Shown: positions 25,917-33,356 of the stretch, one piece after another
Position numbering within the stretch: the first letter of the stretch is position 1
Layout: each line of letters begins with the position of its first letter
Source of the DNA: Pseudomonadota bacterium
GTDB taxonomy: Bacteria > Pseudomonadota > Gammaproteobacteria > Steroidobacterales > Steroidobacteraceae
Assembly: GCA_018241505.1 (NCBI GenBank)
Contig: JAFEDS010000016.1
Location: 248,001 to 312,000 of the forward strand
Reading direction: 5' to 3'
DNA: 64,000 nt
Translations under genes and position numbers: made by a program
Notes under the pieces: generated by a model
Databases searched by the model: none
Told to the model about the DNA's origin: nothing
The model's input: the letters and a program-made list of their open reading frames with translations, nothing else

Positions 25917-26548
25917 CGCCGCGCCTCCTCATCCTCGGGCAGATAGTCGAACGGTGGACTGCAACTTCTCATCTCAAACGTTTGGGTCGTCAGCTTTCCG
26001 AAATCGATGCGCCGCCCATAGGTATAGCCCGTCGTAAATTGCATTGTTTGATCAACGCTGAGATGCATATTGTTCTTTTCCATGAGCACTTTAGCCTCGA
26101 ATGGCGTACTAATCATGTTGCGTTTTATCTTGCGGCCCCGTAAATCCTCGATCGGCTTTTCGACCCACCCTTTCTCCCCATATCGATAGAGAAAATATAG
26201 TGGACTTGGGCACTTCCGCCTGAAGATTTCGCCATATTCGGGCACGACAAGAAGTTCTGTAGCGTTGTGGTCAATGAGCAAAGCGACCGGCCTCAGGTCA
26301 CGCGTGTAGTCCCAGCGGACCACCTTCCCAGTGTCCGGGTGCTTAAACTCCAGCCAGCCAGTTGACTCTGATGAGGGTTGACCGATTTCATGCGGCCCAC
26401 CGAACTCTTGGTGTCGAGTGAGAGTGATCACACGCCCGTCAGCAAGCTGAACGTCTTCCTTCCAATCCACTTTCTTGGTACAGGCTGAGGAAAGGGCTAT
26501 TAGACACAGGCAGGGTGTCACTCTGAGCAGTGCAAAGATGCTATTCAT
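25913..26548 (-). CDS. Small lipoprotein (second tandem copy), possible partner or immunity protein of the RTX lipase
   Basis: The 211-residue protein has a lipoprotein signal ending LIALSSAC, lipidated at Cys23. The mature 189 residues have no motif I can assign to an enzyme; they contain WKEDVQLADGR, GGPHEIGQ, WLEFKHP and a C-terminal RSCSPPFDYL segment. By ungapped hand alignment the mature part is about 79% identical to the neighbouring lipoprotein (149 of 189). The frame is open to 26668, but the ATG at 26548 has GGAGAG upstream and a proper signal peptide. Its stop overlaps the RTX start (ATGA). Base composition is lower in G+C than HlyD: 60-base lines I counted were 52% here and 75% there, suggesting transfer. 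Periplasmic lipoprotein inhibitors are known for T6SS lipases (Tle/Tli); that role here is inferred from context only. Confidence 0.85.
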   Translation of the reverse strand: MNSIFALLRVTPCLCLIALSSACTKKVDWKEDVQLADGRVITLTRHQEFGGPHEIGQPSSESTGWLEFKHPDTGKVVRWDYTRDLRPVALLIDHNATELLVVPEYGEIFRRKCPSPLYFLYRYGEKGWVEKPIEDLRGRKIKRNMISTPFEAKVLMEKNNMHLSVDQTMQFTTGYTYGRRIDFGKLTTQTFEMRSCSPPFDYLPEDEEARR

Positions 26549-26613
26549 CGTTCTCTCCAGCCTGATTGGCCGCCGAACTGCATAGGTCGAAGCAAATCCA
26601 AATTGAAGCAGTA

Positions 26614-26626
26614 TGTGTGTGTGTGT
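26614..26626. repeat. Short TG dinucleotide tract
   Basis: Six TG units plus T, inside the degenerate spacer between the two lipoprotein genes. The open frame that begins at the vestigial RTX start (26668) crosses this tract and runs on in frame into the second lipoprotein, so slippage would break or restore that fusion frame. Whether that frame is translated is unknown. Confidence 0.6.
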
Positions 26627-26668
26627 ACATGCTGAGAGTGACGCAAGACCTGAGTCGAACTTGCTCAT
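26624..26668 (-). pseudogene. Vestigial 5' end of a second RTX gene
   Basis: Beginning at the ATG that overlaps the first lipoprotein stop (26668), 33 of 45 bases match the start of the full RTX gene at 25916 in an ungapped hand alignment, and the encoded MSKFDSGLASLSACT parallels MSTYVSDLAALAAHT. Similarity stops after about 45 bases. The bases before both starts, which are the ends of the two lipoprotein genes, are also matching. The simplest reading is that a lipoprotein-plus-RTX unit was duplicated and the first RTX copy was later deleted except for its start. Confidence 0.6.
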
Positions 26669-27288
26669 CGCTTCGCCTCCTCATCCTCGGTCAAATAGTC
26701 GAACGGCGGACTGCAATTTCTCATCTCGAATTTCTGCGTCGTCAGTTTTCCGAAATCGATCCGGTGACCATAGGTGTAACCTGTCGCAAATTGCATGGTC
26801 TGTTCAACACCGAGATGCACATTATTCTTTTCCATCAGAATCTTCGCCTCGAATGGTGTACTGAGCATGTTGCGTTTGACCTTGCGGCCCCGCAAGCCCT
26901 CAATCGATCTTTCAGCCCAGCCGTGCTCACCATATCGATAAAGCAGGTAGGGAGAGCTCGGGCACTTGCGCCTGAAGTGCTCACCGTACTTGGGTATAAC
27001 AAGGATCTGTGTCGCGTATTCGTCAATGATCAAAGCAACAGGACTCAGTTCGCGTGCGTAGTCCCAGCGAATTGTCTTTCCCGTTTCCGGATGCCTAAAC
27101 TCCAGCCAACCGGTTGACTCTGACGGGGGTTGGCCGATTTCATGCGGTCCTCCGAGCTCCTGATGTCGAGTGAGAGTGACCACGCGTCCGTCGGCAAGCT
27201 GAACGTCCTCCGTCCAATTCACCTTCTTGGTGCAGGCAGTGAGGAGTATTGAAGCGGACAGAAGGGCTACGACAGCAGCGGCCTTCAT
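26665..27288 (-). CDS. Small lipoprotein (first tandem copy)
   Basis: The 207-residue protein has a short lipoprotein signal, lipobox LLTAC with Cys19, and a 189-residue mature part paralogous to the next gene. Conserved blocks include VQLADGRV, LTRHQE, GGPHEIGQP, STPFEAK, LMEKNN, TMQF and GKLTTQ. Its ATG overlaps the HlyD-like stop (27288-27285) and its own stop overlaps a vestigial RTX start, so it once had an RTX partner directly downstream. No homologous domain with known function comes to mind. If the RTX lipase is an antibacterial toxin, this copy would be an orphan immunity gene. Alternatives are a secretion or surface-retention accessory, or an inhibitor protecting the producing cell's own membrane. 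Confidence 0.85.
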   Translation of the reverse strand: MKAAAVVALLSASILLTACTKKVNWTEDVQLADGRVVTLTRHQELGGPHEIGQPPSESTGWLEFRHPETGKTIRWDYARELSPVALIIDEYATQILVIPKYGEHFRRKCPSSPYLLYRYGEHGWAERSIEGLRGRKVKRNMLSTPFEAKILMEKNNVHLGVEQTMQFATGYTYGHRIDFGKLTTQKFEMRNCSPPFDYLTEDEEAKR

Positions 27289-28691
27289 CGCTCGACTCCC
27301 GCCTCATTTGCCACCTGCCTGACCGGTGACAACAGGTATTCGAGCACGGTTCGACTGCCCTCACGGATCTCCGCCTGCACTTGCATCCCGGCCACGATGG
27401 GCAAATGCATTTCACTGACGTCGAGGGTCTGGCGCTGAAGCGAGACGAGCGCCTTGAAGGGCGACTGGGTCGTTTCGGTCTTCGGCCGCTGATCAGAGTT
27501 GGCATTGTCCTGCGTCGGCTGACTATTGGCGCGAGACGCATCGGCGCTGAGGGTAGTAACCGAGCCCTCCAACATCCCATACCGGGTGAACGGATAAGCC
27601 GCGAGCTTGATACGAACCGGCTGGCCTTCCCGCACGAACCCCACATCCTCATTGCGGATATAGACTTCGGCCAGCAGCGGTTCTTCCTTGGGCACCAGCG
27701 TGAGCAGCACCGTACCTGGTTGTACGACCGCACCGATGGTAGTAGTGGCCAACTCCTTGACGACACCGTCCTGAGGTGCGCGCAGCTCCAGGAGTCCTTC
27801 CCGGTAACCCTGCTTCCGAACTTCTTCCTCGAGCTGATTTGCTTCATTGAGGAGTTGAATTCGCTCCTGGTTGAGTGAGCTGCGATATTCACTCTCGAGC
27901 TGGAGCAGTCTGCTTTGCTGTGCCCGCAATGAGGATTCGAGCGATGCCACCGAAGCCGCCTGGGATTTCAGGTCCTGTGCATGCTCGACGGCGTTGCGCC
28001 GCTTCTCGTCCGCATCGAGCGATCCGACCAGCTTCTCCTTGGCCAGCTTTTCGTAAGCTTCTGCCGACTGTTCATAGCTTCCCTGCGTGCGCTCGAGCTT
28101 GGAGAGCGTCTCGCGTGCCGCAGCAAGCTCGCCGGCCGCGCGCTCGCGGGTCGCCTCTTCTTGCGCTATCTGGTCACGATGCGCCCGCTCCCGAGCCGCG
28201 CCATCGGATCTGACCTGGGAGAAGAGAACCGGGTCATCGCCAGACTCGCTTTTGAGAATAGTACCGGTGAGCTGTGTATCGATCCTGCGCAGCTCGAGGC
28301 GTTTGAGCGCAAGTTGTGAAACCGCCGAGCGATGGTCCGCCGACGCCACCGTGGGGTCCAGTCTCAACAGTACGTCGCCTTTGAGCACGCTCTGACCCTC
28401 TTGGACGAGGATCTCCCGAACCACACCCGATTCGGCGGGCTGCACCACCTTCACATAGGTCTCAGGGACCAGGCGCCCCTCGGCTACTGCGACGATATCC
28501 AGTCGAGCAAAGGCCGCCCAAAGGAGCAATGCGCTAAACAGGGCGCAGAGTGTCAGCAGAACCGTACGCGTGCTTTGGCCAGGATCACTCGCGGTGATCT
28601 CGAAGAGTGCGGAGCGGATTCGAGGGCCCAGGCCGATGCTGGCGGGCGCCTCACCGTGCGAGGGCGACGAAACCTGGGTGGCTGCGCTCAT
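27285..28691 (-). CDS. HlyD-family type I secretion adaptor (membrane fusion protein)
   Basis: The 468-residue protein has a cytoplasmic N-terminus of about 35 residues, one transmembrane helix (about residues 43-62) and a first half-lipoyl segment (EGRLVPETYVKVVQPAESGVVREILV). A long alpha-helical hairpin follows (about 130-300, rich in Glu, Gln and Ala), then the second half-lipoyl segment (LRAPQDGVVKELA) and the beta-barrel domain containing LVPKEEPLLAEVYI, the HlyD signature region. It links the inner-membrane ABC exporter to an outer-membrane TolC-type channel. It overlaps the exporter gene (28691-28688) and the first lipoprotein gene (27288-27285) by ATGA. No outer-membrane channel is encoded in the operon. 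Confidence 0.95.
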   Translation of the reverse strand: MSAATQVSSPSHGEAPASIGLGPRIRSALFEITASDPGQSTRTVLLTLCALFSALLLWAAFARLDIVAVAEGRLVPETYVKVVQPAESGVVREILVQEGQSVLKGDVLLRLDPTVASADHRSAVSQLALKRLELRRIDTQLTGTILKSESGDDPVLFSQVRSDGAARERAHRDQIAQEEATRERAAGELAAARETLSKLERTQGSYEQSAEAYEKLAKEKLVGSLDADEKRRNAVEHAQDLKSQAASVASLESSLRAQQSRLLQLESEYRSSLNQERIQLLNEANQLEEEVRKQGYREGLLELRAPQDGVVKELATTTIGAVVQPGTVLLTLVPKEEPLLAEVYIRNEDVGFVREGQPVRIKLAAYPFTRYGMLEGSVTTLSADASRANSQPTQDNANSDQRPKTETTQSPFKALVSLQRQTLDVSEMHLPIVAGMQVQAEIREGSRTVLEYLLSPVRQVANEAGVER

Positions 28692-30907
28692 GCGGTGGCT
28701 GCCTTTTCGCCCTCGGGCTCGCCGTGCCGGTCGGGGTTCACCACGGCCAACTTGTCGCCAATGCGAACAACCTGATCCACCTGCAGGCTGCGCGGCAATT
28801 GGTGCGCAATGAAGAGAATTGTCACCCGCCCTTTGAGGGCATTGATGGTGCGCCCGAGCTGCTCCGCGGTGAGAGGGTCGACACTGCTCGTCGCCTCATC
28901 GAAGAGCAGTACTTTGGGCCCTTTCAACAGCGCACGGGCGATAGACAACCGTTGGCGTTGACCGCCGGACAGCCCCACTCCCCGTTCGCCAATAAGGGTC
29001 TGATAACCGCCGGGCAGGCTGTCTATGGCGGAATGAATTTCCGCCATCTTGCAGGCGGCGACCACTTGTTCGAATGAGGCATAGGGATTGGCAAGCTTGA
29101 GATTCTCCAGCAGGGTTCCGGAAAACAGCACGGTCTCCTGTGGAACGACTCCAAAGGTCGAACGCAACTCGTTCGCGGAGAGATGATTGTGGTCGATGCC
29201 GTCGATGCGAATTCGTCCCCGGCTGGGGGCATAGAAGCCCTGCAAGAGCTTCGCCAGCGTGGACTTGCCCGCACCTGACGGGCCCATGATGACGGTGAGT
29301 TGTCCTGGAGGGACCAGCAGCGAAAAATCTTCAAAGAGCATGGGCAACTGTTCGTTGTATCGAAATGCGAGCCCTTCCATTTCGATGCGAGCAGCCCCCG
29401 TTGCGGGCCCTCGCCGGGGTACCAGGTTGTAGCTCTCAGTCGGGGCATTCATGACATCCCCCAATCGGGCAATCGACAGCCGCGTCTGCTGCCACTGCTG
29501 CCACAACCCGACCATTCGCAGCAGCGGCTGGCTGATGCGGCTGCTGAACATTTGAAAGGCCACCAGCATTCCAACTGTCAGCGTCGAGGTAGTCATGACA
29601 ATCCAGGCGCCGACTATGAGCACCAGGGTGCTACTGAGCTGATCCAGGGTGGATGCCCAGGTGTTGTAGGTGTTGGCGAGCTGACGGGCAGAGATTCCCG
29701 ATTTCAGCAACTCAGCCAGCAGATCGCGATAGCGCAGATTCAGTTGCGGCTCGAGCTGCAGTGACTTGACTGTCTCCATGCCGGCAATGTATTCGGTCAG
29801 AAACGCCTGATTGGCGGCGCCGCGCCGGAACTGTTCGTTCAAACGCCTTTGAAATACAGGCGCTATGAGCAAGCTCGTCCCGGTGATCAGGACGAGAATC
29901 GCGAGCACAATCAGCGTGAGCTTCGTGCTGTACCAGAACATGATGGCCAGGAAGACGAGCAGGAAAGGTAAGTCGAGCGCCAGTGTGACCGCCGTTGAAG
30001 CAATGAATTCGCGAACGGTTTCAATGCCTTGCAGGCGCGCAGCAATAACGCCGGTGGGCCTGGTCTGGAAATAGACCAAGGGCAGACGCAGCAGATGGTT
30101 GAACACATGGCTGCCGAGTACGGCATCTATTCGCCGCCCGGTGTGCAACACGAGGTGCTGCCGGATCCAGGTCAATGCCGAGGTAAACAACAGGAACACC
30201 GCCATGCCCGCGCCTAGCGCAATCAGCGTGCTTTCTGTGCGATGGACCACCACTTTGTCGATGATGACCTGGGTAAAGAGCGGTGTTGCCAGCGCCATGA
30301 GCTGCAAGACCAGCGAGGCAAGCAGCACGTCACGCCAGATACGTCGATGTTTGAGTAGCTCCGGGACAAACCAGCGCAGGCCAAAGCGGCCAGCCTGGAA
30401 TTGCAGGCTGTCGGGGTCAGCCGCGTCGACCGGTTGCGGCGCGAGCGCAAGCACCTCACCCAGATACCGATGCTCGAGGTCACTCAGGCGGGTTGCGACC
30501 GGGCCTTCGGCCCCACGCACGAGAAGTGAAACGTGAGTATCGCCGGCGTTTAGGACCAACGCCCACGAGGCAGCATCGTCCTTGTCGGCAGAGGTATTGG
30601 CCGGCGATTCATCGGAAGCCCGCAACCGAACAGCAACGGGAAGTCTCCACGATAGGGCCGCTTTGAGAGAACATCGCCGGGTTTCGGCAATCAAGCCGAG
30701 CTCATCAGCGGCCTGTTGCAGTGAATGATCGCTGATGGGAGGGGGATAACGCTGGGCGAACAATGCCGCGTTAAAGGCCCTGCGATGAAGCGCAGAGAAC
30801 GAAGACACGAGCCATAACGCTTCTTCTAACGTATGTGCCCGCCCCTCGAGCCCGAAGGCTGAAGCGCCGACGCGCACTGTCAAGTCAGGTTGACTGCAGC
30901 GGCTCAC
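28688..30907 (-). CDS. HlyB-like type I secretion ABC transporter with inactive C39-like domain
   Basis: The 739-residue protein has three parts. Residues about 20-150 are a C39-peptidase-like domain that has no catalytic Cys at the expected position (SSFSALHRRAFN), as in HlyB, where the domain docks the RTX substrate instead of cutting it. Residues about 190-450 are a six-helix ABC membrane domain. Residues about 495-720 are the ATPase: GPSGAGKST (Walker A), LSGGQRQR (signature), VLLFDEATSSVD (Walker B) and the AHQ switch. The encoded role is ATP-driven export of the RTX protein. The start is a GTG with no obvious ribosome binding site and lies inside a short upstream frame, so an alternative start slightly downstream is possible. 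Confidence 0.95.
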   Translation of the reverse strand: MSRCSQPDLTVRVGASAFGLEGRAHTLEEALWLVSSFSALHRRAFNAALFAQRYPPPISDHSLQQAADELGLIAETRRCSLKAALSWRLPVAVRLRASDESPANTSADKDDAASWALVLNAGDTHVSLLVRGAEGPVATRLSDLEHRYLGEVLALAPQPVDAADPDSLQFQAGRFGLRWFVPELLKHRRIWRDVLLASLVLQLMALATPLFTQVIIDKVVVHRTESTLIALGAGMAVFLLFTSALTWIRQHLVLHTGRRIDAVLGSHVFNHLLRLPLVYFQTRPTGVIAARLQGIETVREFIASTAVTLALDLPFLLVFLAIMFWYSTKLTLIVLAILVLITGTSLLIAPVFQRRLNEQFRRGAANQAFLTEYIAGMETVKSLQLEPQLNLRYRDLLAELLKSGISARQLANTYNTWASTLDQLSSTLVLIVGAWIVMTTSTLTVGMLVAFQMFSSRISQPLLRMVGLWQQWQQTRLSIARLGDVMNAPTESYNLVPRRGPATGAARIEMEGLAFRYNEQLPMLFEDFSLLVPPGQLTVIMGPSGAGKSTLAKLLQGFYAPSRGRIRIDGIDHNHLSANELRSTFGVVPQETVLFSGTLLENLKLANPYASFEQVVAACKMAEIHSAIDSLPGGYQTLIGERGVGLSGGQRQRLSIARALLKGPKVLLFDEATSSVDPLTAEQLGRTINALKGRVTILFIAHQLPRSLQVDQVVRIGDKLAVVNPDRHGEPEGEKAATA

Positions 30908-30956
30908 CGAACGAATGAGGTGGACCTACACTTCCTAACTGCTGGCTCTGTTCCAT
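30885..30956 (-). CDS. Possible 23-codon leader peptide overlapping the exporter start
   Basis: ATG at 30956 is preceded by GGGAG at good spacing and the frame (MEQSQQLGSVGPP, ending EPLQST) closes at 30885, overlapping the HlyB-like GTG start by 23 bases. The exporter's own start has no clear ribosome binding site, so translation of this short frame could affect exporter initiation. There is no protein-level evidence; it may be chance. Confidence 0.25.
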   Translation of the reverse strand: MEQSQQLGSVGPPHSFGEPLQST

Positions 30957-31162
30957 CGCGCTCCCTTCCCTCGAATTCTTCTCAATCGCGAATCGCCACC
31001 TGGACTCACCGGGCGGAGACCAACCACCCTCATCCAAGCTTTCGTGAACCTTTCGGGAACGTATCATGAGCCTAAAGTAGAAAGCAACCGCACGTGCACG
31101 CAGCAACTCCACCTTTTGGGTGGTATCCGAGGCTCGTCTTGTTGGTATTCCGCGCCTGTTGT

Positions 31163-31534
31163 CTAGGCGCTGCGCGCGCCCTTCACCCGATCCGCTTCAT
31201 GCAGCAAGCGCGTGCCCACTCTCACAATGGTATCAATCACGGGAATGAGCTCCTTTCCGAGCTCAGTGAGAGCGTACTCCACCGACGGCGGTGAAGAGGG
31301 CACGACGCTGCGGATCACCACGCGTTTCTTCTCGAGCTCCCGCAGCCGGGTCGTCAGCATTTTGGGCGAAATGCCGGCCATGTCGCGATAAAGCTCGCCG
31401 AAGCGGCGCGGTCCGCCGCTCAGATGCCAGATCAGGTTCGGCGTCCAGGCGCCTCCGAGCAATGCCATGCAAGTTCCCATCGGGCAACCCGGTGGGGGCG
31501 GAGGTGCTTTGTTTTTACGAAGCTTCAGTGCCAT
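31163..31534 (-). CDS. HxlR-family transcriptional regulator
   Basis: The 123-residue winged-helix protein has the HxlR pattern: CPMGTCMALLGGAWTPNLIW with Cys residues near the N-terminus, then GPRRFGELYRDMAGISPKML (recognition region) and ALTELGKELIPVID. HxlR/DUF24 proteins often sense electrophiles or oxidants through cysteines and repress divergent detoxification genes. It diverges from a glutathione S-transferase gene with a 120-base spacer containing repeated CTTACCAAAA elements, fitting control of that gene by thiol or electrophile stress (inference). Confidence 0.9.
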   Translation of the reverse strand: MALKLRKNKAPPPPPGCPMGTCMALLGGAWTPNLIWHLSGGPRRFGELYRDMAGISPKMLTTRLRELEKKRVVIRSVVPSSPPSVEYALTELGKELIPVIDTIVRVGTRLLHEADRVKGARSA

Positions 31535-31540
31535 GGGTCA

Positions 31541-31600
31541 CTTACCAAAACGATAGCAGATTTTTTCGCTTACCAAAAGTTATCTACTATCCAAAGGTAA
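31541..31600. promoter_or_regulatory. Putative HxlR operator repeats
   Basis: CTTACCAAAA occurs twice as a direct repeat at 31541-31550 and 31569-31578, 28 bases apart, with a related inverted element CCAAAGGTAA at 31591-31600. The spacing and the position between a regulator and its probable target suggest binding sites. Not verified. Confidence 0.45.
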
Positions 31601-31654
31601 CTACCAGTGCTAATTTGCTGCCGCTGTCGAGTGACTGCATTGAGGAAAATCAGC

Positions 31655-32260
31655 ATGAAGCTCTTTTACGCACCGGGTGCCTGCTCGTTGGCGCCCAACA
31701 TCGTGGCCCACGAGGCCGGAATCAATCTGCGACTGCAGAAGGTCGATCTGAAAACCAAGACCATTGAGACGCCTGGAGACTTCCTGGCCATCAATCCGAA
31801 GGGTTATGTTCCGACCCTGCAGCTCGACAACGGGGAAGTCCTCACAGAGGGTCCCGCAATCGTTCAATACCTCGCGGACCTTGCGCCAAACACCGGCCTG
31901 GCGCCTCCCGCGGGCACGTTCGAGCGTTATCGACTCCAGGAAATGCTCGGCTACATCAATTCCGAGCTCCACAAGACTTACAGCCCCCTGTTCAAACCCA
32001 ACACCCCGGCTGAGGTCAGGACCGAGCGCCAGGAATATCTGCTCAAGCGATATGCCCTGATTGAACAGCAGCTCCAGGGACGTCAGTATCTGTTCGGCGA
32101 TCGCTTCAGTGTTGCCGACGCCTACCTGTTCACGGTGACAACCTGGGCGTCAGCGGTCAAAATGGATCTGTCGAAGCTGACAAACCTCAATGCGTTTCAG
32201 GCCCGCACCGGCGCGCGTCCGGCGGTCAAGGCTGCTTTGCAGGCGGAGCGCCCGAGCTAG
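31655..32260 (+). CDS. gstA: Glutathione S-transferase (GstA/beta-class type)
   Basis: The 201-residue protein has an N-terminal thioredoxin-fold domain starting MKLFYAPGACSLAPNIV, which carries the beta-class cysteine at position 10, then NPKGYVPTLQLDNGEVLTEGPAIVQYLAD (glutathione-binding cis-Pro and Glu/Ser contacts) and a helical C-terminal domain (FGDRFSVADAYLF N-cap box). It conjugates or exchanges glutathione with electrophiles in the cytoplasm. The ATG at 31655 follows TGAGGAAA at good spacing; the upstream start at 31607 is unlikely. Probably repressed by the divergent HxlR protein. Confidence 0.93.
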   Translation: MKLFYAPGACSLAPNIVAHEAGINLRLQKVDLKTKTIETPGDFLAINPKGYVPTLQLDNGEVLTEGPAIVQYLADLAPNTGLAPPAGTFERYRLQEMLGYINSELHKTYSPLFKPNTPAEVRTERQEYLLKRYALIEQQLQGRQYLFGDRFSVADAYLFTVTTWASAVKMDLSKLTNLNAFQARTGARPAVKAALQAERPS

Positions 32261-32272
32261 CGCCGGTAGCGC

Positions 32273-33112
32273 TCACAATGTCATCAGTTCCGTTCGCGGG
32301 GCCGCGTCATTCGAGAACAGCAGATTGAGCAGCAAGCCGCGTTCGGGGGGCAGCCCGGCGAGATGCCGGGCAAAGCTCTTGTTGGGAAAGAACTCAACCT
32401 CTGACCCGCGAACGTACATGGAATCGAAGTGCGCGGCGGCCTGCTGAATGAAATCCGCGGGTGCGCGTCCCTGCTCCCGGAGCTGCTCCGGAGCATATTC
32501 AACATAGAGGTAGCGCGTCCGCCGCAGAAGCTCGGCGCCCCCGCGCATGACCTCGACTTCAAACCCCTCCGTATCCATGACCAACAGGTCGACAGGGGGA
32601 CAGTCGGCCAGTACGGTATCCAACTTCGCGACACGTACCTCGACATTGCCCGCGGCGGAAATCCGGCTGTTGCCGGAATTGAGCGGATTCTCCGCAAAAC
32701 GCACGTGCCCTTCCTGGTTGCCGGCCGCCACCTGTAACGCGGAGGTGAAGCCGAGCCCATTCAAGGCGAGATTCATGCTCAGGAAACGGTGATTGCGCGG
32801 GCTGGGCTCGAGCGCCCGCACCCGGGTTGCGCCGGAATTGCGCACCAGGGGAACCAGCAAAGCCCCGATGTGGGTTCCCACAAACACGAGCTGCGACTGC
32901 GCGTCAATCAGCCGCCCCAGCCACTGAATCTCCGGCCAGTCATACGCTCCGCGATCCAACAGCGCGCGCGACACACCGAAGTCGCCGGGATCGACCACCA
33001 GCAGGCCATTGCGTGTATTGGCCACAATGCCCTCGCCGTGATTGGACAAAACTCGCCGGCGCAGCTTGCTGCGGACAGTTCGAGAAAGCTTCTTGCGCCA
33101 TGAAGTCTGCAT
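32273..33112 (-). CDS. FkbM-family methyltransferase
   Basis: The protein has about 279 residues. The SAM-dependent fold is shown by VFVGTHIGALLVPLVR (motif I position; the usual GANIG is changed to GTHIG), RVRALEPSPRNHRFLSMNLALNG (acidic loop E) and LLVMDTEGFEVEVMRGG (FkbM signature D.EG.E...L.G), followed by RYLYVEYAPEQL. FkbM proteins methylate sugars, peptides or natural products. There is no biosynthetic neighbour to point to a substrate. A GTG three codons upstream (33121) is an alternative start. It converges with the GST gene. Confidence 0.82.
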   Translation of the reverse strand: MQTSWRKKLSRTVRSKLRRRVLSNHGEGIVANTRNGLLVVDPGDFGVSRALLDRGAYDWPEIQWLGRLIDAQSQLVFVGTHIGALLVPLVRNSGATRVRALEPSPRNHRFLSMNLALNGLGFTSALQVAAGNQEGHVRFAENPLNSGNSRISAAGNVEVRVAKLDTVLADCPPVDLLVMDTEGFEVEVMRGGAELLRRTRYLYVEYAPEQLREQGRAPADFIQQAAAHFDSMYVRGSEVEFFPNKSFARHLAGLPPERGLLLNLLFSNDAAPRTELMTL

Positions 33113-33356
33113 CGCCGTCACCGATCCACTGAAAACTCAACCGTCCTGGGTTCGCCCCAGGCCGGAAAGGTATAGGAAGGCCGAGCTGATTTACAATGAG
33201 CACCACTCGCCTTCATAGCGTCCCGCGGCCGCAAGGTCTCATCCATTTTACTTCCGCACGACCACCGCTGTGGTGGTCCGCGCTCACCCTCGGCATCGAA
33301 CCCGGCGCCCTTCGATTGCCGAGGGCGCCTGAGCCCTCGCGCTTGCGGCTCCCGAG
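33113..33356. other. Intergenic region with a cluster of hairpins
   Basis: No gene seen. Three inverted repeats lie close together: GACCACC/GGTGGTC (33260-33278), CCCTCGGCATCGAA with TTCGATTGCCGAGGG (33287-33300 and 33311-33325, one bulged base) and GAGGGC/GCCCTC (33321-33338, sharing its left arm with the previous one). No T-tract follows on either strand. They sit just downstream of the tail-fibre-like gene and could protect or end its mRNA, or be part of an unrecognised small RNA. Confidence 0.5.
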
